Shown piece by piece: positions 16,180 to 25,357 of a DNA stretch of 32,124 nt. Origin of the DNA: an uncultured Clostridia bacterium (GTDB lineage Bacteria > Bacillota > Clostridia > Oscillospirales > Acutalibacteraceae); NCBI GenBank assembly GCA_947624865.1, contig CANQMH010000017.1, positions 1-32,124 on the forward strand, read 5' to 3'. Positions within the stretch are counted from its first letter, which is position 1, and every line of letters begins with the position of its first letter. The position numbers and the translations under genes were made by a program. The notes beneath the pieces are model-generated. The model was not told the DNA's origin, searched no databases, and was given only the letters and a program-made list of their open reading frames with translations.

Positions 16180-16977
16180 GTGAATGTTTTGTATAAATGT
16201 CCAAAGTGCGGTAATATGTCAAATCATGGCAAGTTTTGCAGATATTGTGGTGCAAAAATGAATGAACGAGTATTGACATTCGAGAATACAAATACATTGC
16301 TAAGAAGCAATGTTTTTATAAAGGATAATATTGCAGCTCATAAAGATGATGTTATGGACGAAACTGAGAGAAATGTTCCATTAGAAATCCATGACAAAGA
16401 CAAAGATAGTTCAATCGACAATAACATTTATTCTTTTTCAAATGATATTAACAAGGATCACTATGAAGATTATGATGGAAGGAGTTTTCGTAATTGTAAC
16501 AATGGTTCGCAACCCAGCACAGATACCAACGACGAAGAGCCATCATTTGGATTTGGTGAAAATGAAACTTTTAAAACGGAAAACTACATATCATCCAATT
16601 ATTGTGCAGATGAAAGTGTGAGTGAACCATTTGATACAACAGAACAGATAGAAGAAGAGGTACAAGAGTTCAACACAGATACCTACGACGGAAACGAAAC
16701 GAGAGGTGCAACTGAAAAAAACTCAAATCTACCTTTAGATGTAGCTGAAAAAGATCAGTATTCAGATTTATCTGATAAAAATAGCAGTAATAATATTGCA
16801 GAGAAAGAAGATAGTATAGTTGTTTCGAGTGGGACGGGATATATAGATTCGATGTTTGGCGAATTACCAACATTTGATACAGAATTAATAAAAAAGAATT
16901 ATGAGCAAAGTCTTATAAATAGAAATAAAACAGAAAAGATAAAACACAAATTTTTTGGCAAAAAGAAAACGGAGTGA
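16180..16977 (+). CDS. Zinc-ribbon protein with long acidic disordered region
   Basis: A 265-aa protein. A short N-terminal zinc ribbon (C7, C10, C20, C23; YKCPKCGN then FCRYCG) is followed by about 220 residues rich in D, E, N, S and T without hydrophobic segments. It ends in the basic tail HKFFGKKK. It is probably cytoplasmic and largely unfolded, like a scaffold or adaptor. The GTG at 16180 has GGAA 6 nt upstream. TTG at 16189, with AGGTGA 5 nt upstream, would start cleanly at MYKCPKCGN and is a real alternative. First gene of the operon, 5 nt before the SPFH gene. The function is unknown; the zinc ribbon matches those in three other proteins of the locus. Confidence 0.8.
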   Translation: MNVLYKCPKCGNMSNHGKFCRYCGAKMNERVLTFENTNTLLRSNVFIKDNIAAHKDDVMDETERNVPLEIHDKDKDSSIDNNIYSFSNDINKDHYEDYDGRSFRNCNNGSQPSTDTNDEEPSFGFGENETFKTENYISSNYCADESVSEPFDTTEQIEEEVQEFNTDTYDGNETRGATEKNSNLPLDVAEKDQYSDLSDKNSSNNIAEKEDSIVVSSGTGYIDSMFGELPTFDTELIKKNYEQSLINRNKTEKIKHKFFGKKKTE

Positions 16978-16982
16978 TAGAT

Positions 16983-18185
16983 ATGGCAATTTCAGATGTA
17001 ATTAAATTTGGTGGAACTGCAGATGATCTGGTATGGAAGTACAGTGGAGAAGAGTTTAATTCAACCTCACAGTTGATTGTTGATGAAACCCATCAAGCAT
17101 TATTGGTTGTAAATGGTCAAGCTGCTGATTTGTTCGGTGCCGGAAGACATACTTTGTCTGTTCCAAATATTCCTCTCGTAAAGAAGATAATAAGTATTCC
17201 AACTGGTGGAACATCACCGTTTAATTGCAAAGTTTTTTACATTACCCAAGTTCATCAAATGGATATTCTTTGGGGAACACAAGGTGCGATTACTCTGAAT
17301 GATCCATTATACGAAATTTTCCTTCATGTTATGTTGCATGGTAGTATGACCTTTTCTATTGTTGATTCGAGAAAGTTTTTAATTAAGATGGTTGGATTTA
17401 GAAACAGATACTCATCGACAGATTTAATAGGAAATTTCAGGGGAATAATCTCATCTAATGTAAAAGATTGCATATCAAAGATAATGATTAATGGTAAATT
17501 AAGCTACTTTGATATTAATGCTAATCTATTTGATATAAGTGGTGTAGTAAAAAGTCGATTAGATGATGTCTTTGATGAATATGGAATCAAAATAGAGATA
17601 TTTAATATTGAAACTATTGAAGTTCCAGAAGGTGATTATGAAGCAATCACTAAAGCAAAAGAGAGAAGAGCCGGACGAATCATTGAAGGATATTCATGGC
17701 AAGAAGAACGTCAGATGGATATTGCCCAAACATTTGCAGAAAACGAAGGCGCTATGGGAGATATTGGTGGTGCAGTAGGTGGATTTATGATGGGTGGTGC
17801 ATTTGTTGGTTCTGTTACGGAAATTGCTAGGGATGCTTTAAGTCCAGACAGAATTCCTTCAACTAATCCTCCAGGAAGTGTAGCCCAAGCTAAGGGAGGA
17901 GTTGCTCCAGCAACAAGTGGATTTGACGTAAATAGCTTTTTGGGAAATAATGATAATCCTGCTAATGTAAATAATGTTCCAATGCATAATCAACAATCAG
18001 AGATGAACGGACAAGACAACACAGATGTTTCATTCTGTTCGGAATGTGGAGCTAAGCTAGTTAAGGGCGCAAAGTTTTGCTCCGCTTGTGGAGCAAAACA
18101 AGAGGTGAATATGATTTGTCGTGTCTGTGGAAAGACACTGCAACCAGATGCAAAGTTTTGCTATGAATGTGGAACAAAGGTATAA
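16983..18185 (+). CDS. YdjI-like SPFH ('virion core') protein with two C-terminal zinc ribbons
   Basis: 400 aa. Residues 1-230 form the Band_7_1/SPFH-like domain of the family annotated as 'virion core protein', whose best-known member is B. subtilis YdjI. Clear segments are LVWKYSGEEFNSTSQLIVDE, AGRHTLSVPNIPL and the region around ITQVHQMDILWGT. A Gly-rich segment (about 255-285) follows, then two tandem zinc ribbons (C352/C355/C366/C369 and C379/C382/C393/C396). SPFH proteins assemble into large membrane-bound rings or cages. YdjI-type members occur with PspA-like envelope-stress genes. GTG 16974 is in frame, but GGAG at 16971-16974 points to ATG 16983. It is probably the scaffold of the operon's complex. 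Confidence 0.88.
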   Translation: MAISDVIKFGGTADDLVWKYSGEEFNSTSQLIVDETHQALLVVNGQAADLFGAGRHTLSVPNIPLVKKIISIPTGGTSPFNCKVFYITQVHQMDILWGTQGAITLNDPLYEIFLHVMLHGSMTFSIVDSRKFLIKMVGFRNRYSSTDLIGNFRGIISSNVKDCISKIMINGKLSYFDINANLFDISGVVKSRLDDVFDEYGIKIEIFNIETIEVPEGDYEAITKAKERRAGRIIEGYSWQEERQMDIAQTFAENEGAMGDIGGAVGGFMMGGAFVGSVTEIARDALSPDRIPSTNPPGSVAQAKGGVAPATSGFDVNSFLGNNDNPANVNNVPMHNQQSEMNGQDNTDVSFCSECGAKLVKGAKFCSACGAKQEVNMICRVCGKTLQPDAKFCYECGTKV

Positions 18186-18199
18186 TTTGGAGGTAAATT

Positions 18200-18901
18200 A
18201 TGAATAAGACAAACAGTTATAAAAATCATATTTTTGCTATTGTAATTTATGCAGCTGTATTGGCTATTTACAATGTGTTGATTTTTCTTATTTTTGATAA
18301 TTATAATGAGATATTTTGGATTAGCTATTCGTTTATGACAGCTTCTTTTTTAGCAAATATTGCAGTTGTTATGCTCAGTTCGAAAGCAAAAGATGCGGAA
18401 GCTGTATTTATGGGAATTCCTTTGTTATCTTTTTCAGTTTTCCATGTAGTAGCTGAATTGTTTGCAAGTACTGTATTTATAATTTTCAGGGGTAGCGCAA
18501 GTGTAAAACTTACAGTTGCTATTCAAATTGTTCTACTGCTTATATTTGTTATTTTTGCAGCAGCAGCACTCCTTTCAAAAAATGCTGTGGATACAATAAA
18601 TACAACTGTCAAAGTGAATTCTGCTAATATAAAAGGATTAGCAGTTGATGTTAAATTATTGGAAGATGACTGTATAGATCAAGAGTTAAAAAATCTTCTT
18701 CACAAAGTTAGAGATGCAATATATTATTCAGATCCAATGACAAATAAAAGTGTTGCATCCATAGATGAAATGATTAAATCAAAGATTACGGAGCTTAAAT
18801 ATCTTTGTCAAAATAATAATAAAAATGAAGCTATGCAAGTTTGCTATAAACTGCAAACATACATAAAAGAAAGAAATAGTAAATTAATGCTGACGAAATA
18901 A
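18200..18901 (+). CDS. Four-TM membrane protein with soluble C-terminal domain
   Basis: 233 aa. Hydrophobic segments lie at about 11-32, 38-59, 70-96 and 103-125, followed by a soluble, mostly helical, charged domain of about 105 residues. I do not recognise a named family. The TM number would leave both termini on the same side, most likely cytoplasmic, where the C-terminal domain could bind the SPFH protein. TTGGAGG lies 8 nt before the ATG, and the gene starts 14 nt after the SPFH gene. That order suggests it is the membrane anchor of the same complex. Confidence 0.82.
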   Translation: MNKTNSYKNHIFAIVIYAAVLAIYNVLIFLIFDNYNEIFWISYSFMTASFLANIAVVMLSSKAKDAEAVFMGIPLLSFSVFHVVAELFASTVFIIFRGSASVKLTVAIQIVLLLIFVIFAAAALLSKNAVDTINTTVKVNSANIKGLAVDVKLLEDDCIDQELKNLLHKVRDAIYYSDPMTNKSVASIDEMIKSKITELKYLCQNNNKNEAMQVCYKLQTYIKERNSKLMLTK

Positions 18902-18917
18902 TAGATGAAGTGGTTAA

Positions 18918-20897
18918 ATGGCTGTTAGTTATGTAAGCAAAAAATGTCCGTCATGTGCAAGCACGAAATTTGTCGAGGACAAGGGTTCAAAGATATGGGT
19001 ATGTGCATATTGCGGAACTGTAATAGAACGACACGAAGAAGCAGATACTTTCTATACTATAAAAAATATCGTTCAACAGGTGATACTTGATGTGTCATAT
19101 CGCAGATTTGATTCAGCGAAGAAGAACATTGTTGAATGCGAAAAGATTGATAGCAGATATATAGGTACAATAATTGCAAAAGTATGTTACTATGTAAATG
19201 CTTTACAATTTGGAAGTGATAGCGAATCTGAAAAAAGGAATCTTTTTGCTCAATTGAAAAAGCATTATTCTTTGTTATCTCAAAATTCAAACCAGTTGAG
19301 CGAGGAAGAGAAAATTTTGTATGAGTTTTTTGATTCAGCAGAAGTTTTTAGTGCGTTAATACTTGCGTATGATACACTGGGTGATGAAGTTAGAAGAAAT
19401 TTCTTGTATGATAAATTTAATCCACAAGATGTATATTCAATGGACTTAAACTTAAATCTGTTGCGTTTTATGATTAATAATAATCAATTAGAAATTGCCG
19501 ATAAAATTGTTGATAACACAGATAATATTGACCAATGTGAAGCGTTGCAGATGTTGTTGGAGATTTATCCCGATTCTCAGCAAAAGGCAGATAATTGTTC
19601 AAAACTAATAAATAATGATATTGTTCCTCCGGATAGTAGGAACATATATGAGTATTATTTTGAAAACAGTGCGGATTCATTTAGTGTAAAATACCAAATT
19701 GCAGAAGCTTGTTGTAAAAGTACAGCTTATCCATCAGTTAAGTGCATTATGAAAAATATCGTTGTCAATACTGATGATGTTGAACAGGTGAAAAGTATAT
19801 TTGCTTCTATAATGACAAGAAAACTTGCAGACGAGGAAGTATATACAATTATTGAATTTGCATTCGAAAAAAGTAATGAAGAAGTTGCTTTGTATATTAT
19901 CGAGTTGTTATCATTTACAAAACAGTTTGTGGTTTTAAATAAACAGCACTTTATTGTCTTACTCGAAAATACAAAGATAAATGCTACATATAAACAGAAA
20001 ATAATAGAAGTAGCATTGAACTTCAATGTCACTTCTAAAGTGAAAGAACAATTTGTATCTTATTATCTTAATAGCATAAAAGATCAGGATATTAATAGAA
20101 AAATATTGATTCCGTATTTACTTTCTTTGGTGGATACAATATCTACGAACTCAGCGGAAAATTATATCATAAATAATAATTATGACGGTAGTAATAAACC
20201 TGAAATTGTTAGAATGATAATGAAATCTAATATTAATAAAAGTTTTTTTAGAGATACCTTCGATAAGTATATACTACAGAATTCTGATAGTTTGGAGGTA
20301 TCGGATAGAATAATAGAAATCCTTTCTGAATCTGGTTTAAGGATTAGTGAGTTATCTATTGTTAAGTTATTAACCTCTAATTCTTATAATGAAAAAAAGA
20401 AGATTAATTTACTTAGAAGATTTAAGTCAGGTGGAACTAATTTTATATCATTAGCAGATAAGTATATTTTTTATGTTTCACCGAACTTGTTTTCTCCTAA
20501 TATATTTTCCGAAATTCTGGAATGTTCAAATTCAATTTCTTTGGATTCTTTTAGAAAATATTTACTTAATATTAGAGATGCAGAGGCACAAAAAGCGATA
20601 AATGCAAAAAAATTATTAGAGAAATGCCATATTTCTGTTGTTAATATCAACTGTTCTGTTAACCACTTAAATATGTCTATAGAATGTGGAATATTGCAAG
20701 GTTATATTCTGGTATCACAGGATTCTCCAGATGTTACAATGTCTGTGCTCAATAGTTTGACAGATGATAGAATTAAATTAAATACTGATATTATGGTTTC
20801 TGGTGTACGATATAAATTTAAAAAATACCTTAAGGAGAAAAGAACTTCTTTAGGAAATACTACAACTCAAATTGCGTTAAAATATGGATTAATATAG
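18918..20897 (+). CDS. TFIIB-type zinc-ribbon protein with long helical-repeat region
   Basis: 659 aa. The N-terminal zinc ribbon uses C10, C13, C29 and C32 (KKCPSCAST to WVCAYCGTVIERHEE), the form annotated as TFIIB-type zinc ribbon and seen in YdjG-like proteins. The rest is long, helical and repeat-like: units of 30-40 residues rich in L, I, N and K with no TM segment, like TPR or HEAT-type solenoids, up to about residue 600. It ends in a small conserved-looking module. This composition suits a cytoplasmic protein-binding scaffold. The SD is weak (GAAGTGG). It is 16 nt after the four-TM gene. A degraded coding stretch follows directly. Confidence 0.8.
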   Translation: MAVSYVSKKCPSCASTKFVEDKGSKIWVCAYCGTVIERHEEADTFYTIKNIVQQVILDVSYRRFDSAKKNIVECEKIDSRYIGTIIAKVCYYVNALQFGSDSESEKRNLFAQLKKHYSLLSQNSNQLSEEEKILYEFFDSAEVFSALILAYDTLGDEVRRNFLYDKFNPQDVYSMDLNLNLLRFMINNNQLEIADKIVDNTDNIDQCEALQMLLEIYPDSQQKADNCSKLINNDIVPPDSRNIYEYYFENSADSFSVKYQIAEACCKSTAYPSVKCIMKNIVVNTDDVEQVKSIFASIMTRKLADEEVYTIIEFAFEKSNEEVALYIIELLSFTKQFVVLNKQHFIVLLENTKINATYKQKIIEVALNFNVTSKVKEQFVSYYLNSIKDQDINRKILIPYLLSLVDTISTNSAENYIINNNYDGSNKPEIVRMIMKSNINKSFFRDTFDKYILQNSDSLEVSDRIIEILSESGLRISELSIVKLLTSNSYNEKKKINLLRRFKSGGTNFISLADKYIFYVSPNLFSPNIFSEILECSNSISLDSFRKYLLNIRDAEAQKAINAKKLLEKCHISVVNINCSVNHLNMSIECGILQGYILVSQDSPDVTMSVLNSLTDDRIKLNTDIMVSGVRYKFKKYLKEKRTSLGNTTTQIALKYGLI

Positions 20898-21215
20898 TGC
20901 TGGTGATGATAAACTTGGTTTGCTTTTCATATTCCAACATTGAACAATGTGCAGGTTATGCAATTGCTAAAATAGGAATATACCATCTTAGGAATTATTT
21001 AGTGGAAATTAAAGAAAAAGCAGAAAAAGATGTGCAATTGTTTATACTGAGTTTATTGCAGGTCTATTTAGGAGTGTATCACCAAATACTTTTTCATTTG
21101 AGATTATCTTTCATAGTATATTAGTTCATTTAATGTTATAGATTCTGTTGGTGGAGTTAGTGAAGTTAGTGCAGAAACTTATGATAGAATGTGTTTTGGT
21201 GAAAGCGGACGGTAA
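20898..21215 (+). pseudogene. Degraded gene remnant with at least two frameshifts
   Basis: There is no intact gene between 20897 and 21274, but protein-like sequence passes through three frames in turn. About 20930-21060 reads CAGYAIAKIGIYHLRNYLVE and on to EKAEKDVQLFI. About 21040-21128 in the next frame reads VYTEFIAGLFRSVSPNTFSF. About 21120-21215 in the third reads FNVIDSVGGVSEVSAETYDR and ends MCFGESGR at TAA 21213-21215. A frame starting at GTG 20897 gives only 75 codons and is not convincing. I read it as a gene lost from the middle of the operon. The original family is not recognised. Sequencing error is an alternative. Confidence 0.5.
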
Positions 21216-21273
21216 ATGATAGATCCTACATGTATAGTTGTAAGGAAAAAATAAAATAGAGAGGTGAAAAACG

Positions 21274-21735
21274 ATGGAATCATATATTGGAGCAAGAGAG
21301 GCAATGCGAATAGCTGGTTCATATGCTCTGGGAGGAGTAAAAGTTCCTCATAGTGTTTCTAATCCTGTTATAAGAAGATTGGATGACGGGAAATATGCGA
21401 TTGCATTATTTGTTTTCACTTTTAATAGAGAACAAATTAAAAGTGGCAAAGCAAATCGTCCTTTGGAATGGTTACTATTGAATCCTGCTAATGGGGAGCT
21501 AATAGAGAGTGTGTCGTGTAGCAACAAGGATTTTTCGGATGATAAATCGGAGTGTGTTGAATTAAGAACATCTGATAACACAAAGTATTCTAAAGAATAT
21601 GCGGCTATAACAATTTCAATATTTGATACAATGATAAAAAAATATACTGAAAAGAACGAATTTGATAAACAGTTTAATGATGTATATATATATGATGACA
21701 AAAATGGTTTCAGTAGGATTAAAATCTTTTTATAA
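21274..21735 (+). CDS. Small soluble protein of unknown function
   Basis: 153 aa, no TM segment, no signal peptide, no cysteine motif. It alternates short hydrophobic strands (KYAIALFVFTF, LEWLLLNP, NGELIESVSC) with charged turns. This suggests a compact alpha/beta or beta-rich fold, ending in a helix and the strand FSRIKIFL. The clear SD GAGAGGTG lies 7 nt before the ATG. It sits 32 nt before the first of the three large paralogues and is likely translated with them. I recognise no family. NPANGELIES is the sort of strand-turn found in small ligand- or partner-binding domains, but that is a guess. Confidence 0.75.
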   Translation: MESYIGAREAMRIAGSYALGGVKVPHSVSNPVIRRLDDGKYAIALFVFTFNREQIKSGKANRPLEWLLLNPANGELIESVSCSNKDFSDDKSECVELRTSDNTKYSKEYAAITISIFDTMIKKYTEKNEFDKQFNDVYIYDDKNGFSRIKIFL

Positions 21736-21767
21736 AGATTTAAATTTGGTATAAATGAGGTGGTAAC

Positions 21768-23501
21768 ATGACAGAACAAGAAGTTCAGGAATATAATAGA
21801 TTGCGTGATGAATACGATCGACTTATAGTAAGAAATAGAGAACTATCAGAGCAAATAGATTATGCAGTAACTAATGTTGGCATTATTACTGGAAATATGG
21901 GTGTTGTAGAAAGAGCAGTTGTATCTGATGTTAGTTATGTTGCAAAAAAAGTAAATGTAGTTGATCAAGATGTAAGTACTTTGTTAAAAGCAATAGAAGA
22001 TTTAAAGAGTCAATATTTTTTATTTAAAAATTTATCAACTGCATCAAAGAATTTAACACAGTATAATGATGAGTATTATACTAAGTTTAAATTTTATAAT
22101 GAACTTAGAAGAATAACACTTGGCTATGTAATAGGCCTTGACTCGTACATAATATCGAATGAGTCTTTAAGAAAAAAAGTAGAGAAGTGCTATCTATCGA
22201 ATACTGATTATTGGTTAGCATATGCAATAATGTCAGTGATGCTTTGGGCAAGTGATGAAGAAAGTGCTGCAGAACGTGCTTTGAAAAAAGCTCTCACAAT
22301 GGATTGCAGAAAATCAGCTGTATTTTATATGTTAATCAATTTAAGATTTGGAAGAAAAGATACTGCATCTAATTGGTATGTATATTACCTTGATAAAACA
22401 GATGTAAATAATCTTGGTGATGAATGGCAAAAATTATTGCAGGCATATTTGTCAGGAGCTATGGGTTCTGATCCCAAACTTGAAAAAGTAGCAGCAGAGT
22501 ATTATGAAAAAATTTTTGTTCAAACGGAATCAATTAATGCAAATTTCATACCCAATGTGCAGACGAGAGCATTTTCGTTCATGGATAGTTTTTTGCATAC
22601 AACTGAGAAAGAGTTTGTTGCATTGAAAAACTACTGTAAAGATTATCCAGAAATGCAAAGTACACTATCAAATTTAGAGAAATTTGCAGTTGTAGCTAGA
22701 TATTTTGATGGAGTTTTTAATAAAGAAGAAGATAAAGCGGAAAATGATGACGAAAGAATTGAAAATGTTCTATATGATTTAATTAACAGCTATGACGAAA
22801 AGGAAGCTGTCATTGTTCGCAAAATAAAGTATAACGAAGCAATTATGGGTGCGAAGGGTGACATTGCTGTTGCTCAAAAAAAATATAATGAGCAGTATGC
22901 TGAAATTAAAGATAGGAAAATTGCTGGGGATATGCTGATAAAATGGGCGTTTTCCGAAGATTATGTTGAAACGGATGTAACCGTAAAGAAGTTCTCTATT
23001 TCTTATCTTAGTAATTACATAGTTAACGGATTTAAGAACTATGCAGAAAAGGTAAAAAAATCTGTTAGAGATAATTTTAATGTGAATATTGATGGTTGTA
23101 GTCTTAATTGTAATGATGGGAATTTTGAGGAATGTAGGCAAACATTACAAATTTATTATTACAAGAATAGGATGAAAACCACCTTTAAAGATAAGCCGTT
23201 TATAATATATGTTCTTATTTGTATTGCTTCAATTATTCTGATAGCGTTTGCAGGTTTACTTGTACACACACAAGTCTTCTCCGTGTTACTAACATTAGGC
23301 ATTGTAGTCGGAATTTTTGGTGGTTTTATGGTGTGGCGAAGGTATTTAGATGTAGGCAAAATAATTAAAGAAAATTATCGTAAGTCTTTGTTAGCACTTA
23401 ATGATGTTTTTGAAGAGATATTATCTTGGGAAAAAATAGTTGCTGAAGAGTCGGCAAATGAAGAAGATTTATATAATAGTGTATTTAAATTTAAACAGTA
23501 A
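21768..23501 (+). CDS. Paralogue A: coiled coil / conserved helical core / TM hairpin protein
   Basis: 577 aa. Residues 1-90 are predicted coiled coil. A helical core contains a motif shared with two other proteins here: YWLAYA (148-153), then W160, AAERAL near 167-172, NLRFGR (191-196) and W203. A second shared part around residues 340-400 reads NSYDEKEAVI, KYNEAIMGAKGDIAVA and IKWAFS. Residues 477-526 hold two close TM helices ending in WRRY. A 51-residue helical tail follows. There is no enzyme motif. The protein is probably membrane-anchored by the hairpin, with most mass in the cytoplasm, and may form homo- or hetero-oligomers with its paralogues. GAGGTGG lies before the ATG. Gap to paralogue B: 13 nt. 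Confidence 0.82.
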   Translation: MTEQEVQEYNRLRDEYDRLIVRNRELSEQIDYAVTNVGIITGNMGVVERAVVSDVSYVAKKVNVVDQDVSTLLKAIEDLKSQYFLFKNLSTASKNLTQYNDEYYTKFKFYNELRRITLGYVIGLDSYIISNESLRKKVEKCYLSNTDYWLAYAIMSVMLWASDEESAAERALKKALTMDCRKSAVFYMLINLRFGRKDTASNWYVYYLDKTDVNNLGDEWQKLLQAYLSGAMGSDPKLEKVAAEYYEKIFVQTESINANFIPNVQTRAFSFMDSFLHTTEKEFVALKNYCKDYPEMQSTLSNLEKFAVVARYFDGVFNKEEDKAENDDERIENVLYDLINSYDEKEAVIVRKIKYNEAIMGAKGDIAVAQKKYNEQYAEIKDRKIAGDMLIKWAFSEDYVETDVTVKKFSISYLSNYIVNGFKNYAEKVKKSVRDNFNVNIDGCSLNCNDGNFEECRQTLQIYYYKNRMKTTFKDKPFIIYVLICIASIILIAFAGLLVHTQVFSVLLTLGIVVGIFGGFMVWRRYLDVGKIIKENYRKSLLALNDVFEEILSWEKIVAEESANEEDLYNSVFKFKQ

Positions 23502-23514
23502 TTGAGGTGATATT

Positions 23515-25155
23515 ATGGCTAATGTGTATAATTTAATTAATGAGCTTGACGGAGCTGTAAATTCTTTTCAAGATAACATAAATGTTCATGTAAGAAATGT
23601 TGATATAACAACACAGCGAGTACAAGCTACTACAAACCATGTATATCAAAAAGTAAGTCAGTTTCGTGACGATTTGATGAAAGGTGAAGAAAAACAAATT
23701 GCTCATGAAAATATCATACGACTTGATCAAGTTGTAAAAGAACAATTTGGTAATTATGAGGCAATCCGAAAAACTATTATTGGTATTGTTAGAGATTTTG
23801 ATATTAATCTTGTAAGAAATAGCACAATTGAAGAATTAAGTGAGGAATTATGGATTACAAGTTCCAGATATTGGCTTTCTTATGCTCTAATTGCAGTAAC
23901 AGCTTGGGTGAATAACTATCCGGAAGTAGCTAAAAATGCTTTATCAGAAGGTTCGAGAAAAGATGCTATAAAAACTTCTTTATTCTTTTGTTTGTTGAAC
24001 TTGCGTTTTGATAGAATTGAAACATCAAAAAACTGGTTTAAAGCATATTGTAGAACCCTCGATCCAACTATGTTACAGCAAGAAACAGCAGTAATGATTC
24101 AAGCGTTTCTAAACGGTATATTTGGGAAAGATAAAGAACTTGAGCATGAAGTTATTAAAATTCTTGACGAGTGGATATCCATAATTTCTGAAGATGCCCA
24201 AATATGCGAACAGCTTGTTAATGCGTATTATTTTTATGTACAAAACTTAGGGGTTAAGGTTAAGTTTGATTATCAGTTTATTGCCAACTTCTGTACCAAT
24301 AATGAAGAGGTTCAAAAATCATTTAATGATGTTTCAAAATTCCAGCAAATTATTGAAATGCTAAATTCACTCGATGTTGATGGAGAAATTCAGACAGATG
24401 AGAATTATAAGGCGAGAGTGGATGCAGTTTTGACTAATTTGATAACCAATTACGATAAGGAAGAATTTGAAGTTAAGAATCAACAGCAGTATTATCGTAT
24501 GGTTGTTGAGAATGAAGGAAATGTAGAAGTTGCAGAAGCTCAGTATCAACAATTTGAAGAATTACAGAATGAGAATTTTAATATTGGCAAACAGATGGTT
24601 GAATGGGTTATTTACGGAGATCAAACAAATACTGATGTTCAAGTAAGAAGATTCGGATTACAGAGTACTCGTGAATGGTTTAAAACTGCAATTAATAAAT
24701 GGTCGGCTAATACTAAAGCTAACTGCCCATTACAATACAACATTAGTATTGATGGATGGGAAGGCGTTAGTAATGCTCGTGATTTTGACGAACAAACAAC
24801 AAGTATGAAAAATTATTTTGAAAATAATAAGTTTAGAATGGTTTGTGTCAATAGTCTAAACATTGCCGCTGTATTCGTATTCTTTATTACGTTAGCAATA
24901 ACGGTGGGTAGTATAGTATCTATTGTGAATTCTGGATTTACACCTGTTATTTTCGTAGGAATTGTTTTAATGCTTGCATCTGCAGGATTTGTAGCATATA
25001 GGATTATTAATGGTTTTAAGAAGTTCGGAGAAAGAGTTGAAACGGCATTGCAAAACCTTGCTATGACAATTTCTCAAATAGTGGATTTTCAGAGATACTT
25101 TTCAGAAAACATTAATAAAAAAGACGAAATACTTAGTATAGTTGAATTTATTTAA
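23515..25155 (+). CDS. Paralogue B: coiled coil / conserved helical core / TM hairpin protein
   Basis: 546 aa with the same plan as paralogue A, clearly diverged. It has an N-terminal helical or coiled segment (1-80), then the core motif YWLSYA (119-124), W131, NLRFDR (162-167) and W174. The second shared block reads TNYDKEEFEVKN, then NEGNVEVAEAQYQQF and VEWVIYGD, with SIDGWEG as counterpart of NIDGCSL in A. A TM hairpin is at about 441-498, then a 48-residue helical tail. GAGGTGAT lies 5 nt before the ATG. Identity to A and C by eye is low, so the duplication is old and each copy has kept its own role. No known family recognised. Confidence 0.82.
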   Translation: MANVYNLINELDGAVNSFQDNINVHVRNVDITTQRVQATTNHVYQKVSQFRDDLMKGEEKQIAHENIIRLDQVVKEQFGNYEAIRKTIIGIVRDFDINLVRNSTIEELSEELWITSSRYWLSYALIAVTAWVNNYPEVAKNALSEGSRKDAIKTSLFFCLLNLRFDRIETSKNWFKAYCRTLDPTMLQQETAVMIQAFLNGIFGKDKELEHEVIKILDEWISIISEDAQICEQLVNAYYFYVQNLGVKVKFDYQFIANFCTNNEEVQKSFNDVSKFQQIIEMLNSLDVDGEIQTDENYKARVDAVLTNLITNYDKEEFEVKNQQQYYRMVVENEGNVEVAEAQYQQFEELQNENFNIGKQMVEWVIYGDQTNTDVQVRRFGLQSTREWFKTAINKWSANTKANCPLQYNISIDGWEGVSNARDFDEQTTSMKNYFENNKFRMVCVNSLNIAAVFVFFITLAITVGSIVSIVNSGFTPVIFVGIVLMLASAGFVAYRIINGFKKFGERVETALQNLAMTISQIVDFQRYFSENINKKDEILSIVEFI

Positions 25156-25177
25156 TAATTTATAAGGAGATATAAAA

Positions 25178-25354
25178 ATGAGTGATAAAAAAGCACAGCA
25201 GGACCTTGATTTTGAAAACTTTACACAGGCAAGATTAAATAAAAACTATGGGGGTAGTAGTTCTTCGGATACTGCAACAAAGGAGCGACTAAAAGATGTA
25301 AACAAAAAGCTCCCTTCTTGGAATTTGGAGCCACCATATGATTTTATAAAATAA
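25178..25354 (+). CDS. 58-aa hydrophilic peptide with distinctive C-terminal tail
   Basis: ATG 25178 to TAA 25354, with AAGGAGA 7 nt upstream. The protein starts MSDKKAQQDLDFENFTQARL. It has a Ser-rich middle (GGSSSSDTATKERLKD) and ends LPSWNLEPPYDFIK. There is no TM or signal, and it is probably unfolded alone. The Trp/Pro-rich tail looks like a short linear binding motif rather than random sequence. The close spacing (22 nt after paralogue B, 3 nt before the next gene) and good SD support a real gene. In this context it could be a substrate tag or adaptor for the AAA+ ATPase encoded 0.5 kb downstream; that is inference. Confidence 0.75.
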   Translation: MSDKKAQQDLDFENFTQARLNKNYGGSSSSDTATKERLKDVNKKLPSWNLEPPYDFIK

Positions 25355-25357
25355 GCT

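Noticed and set aside
20897-21124. 75-codon frame taken as a separate gene
   Set aside because: It starts on the stop of the previous gene and ends in low-quality sequence, while better coding signal jumps to other frames; treated as part of a remnant.
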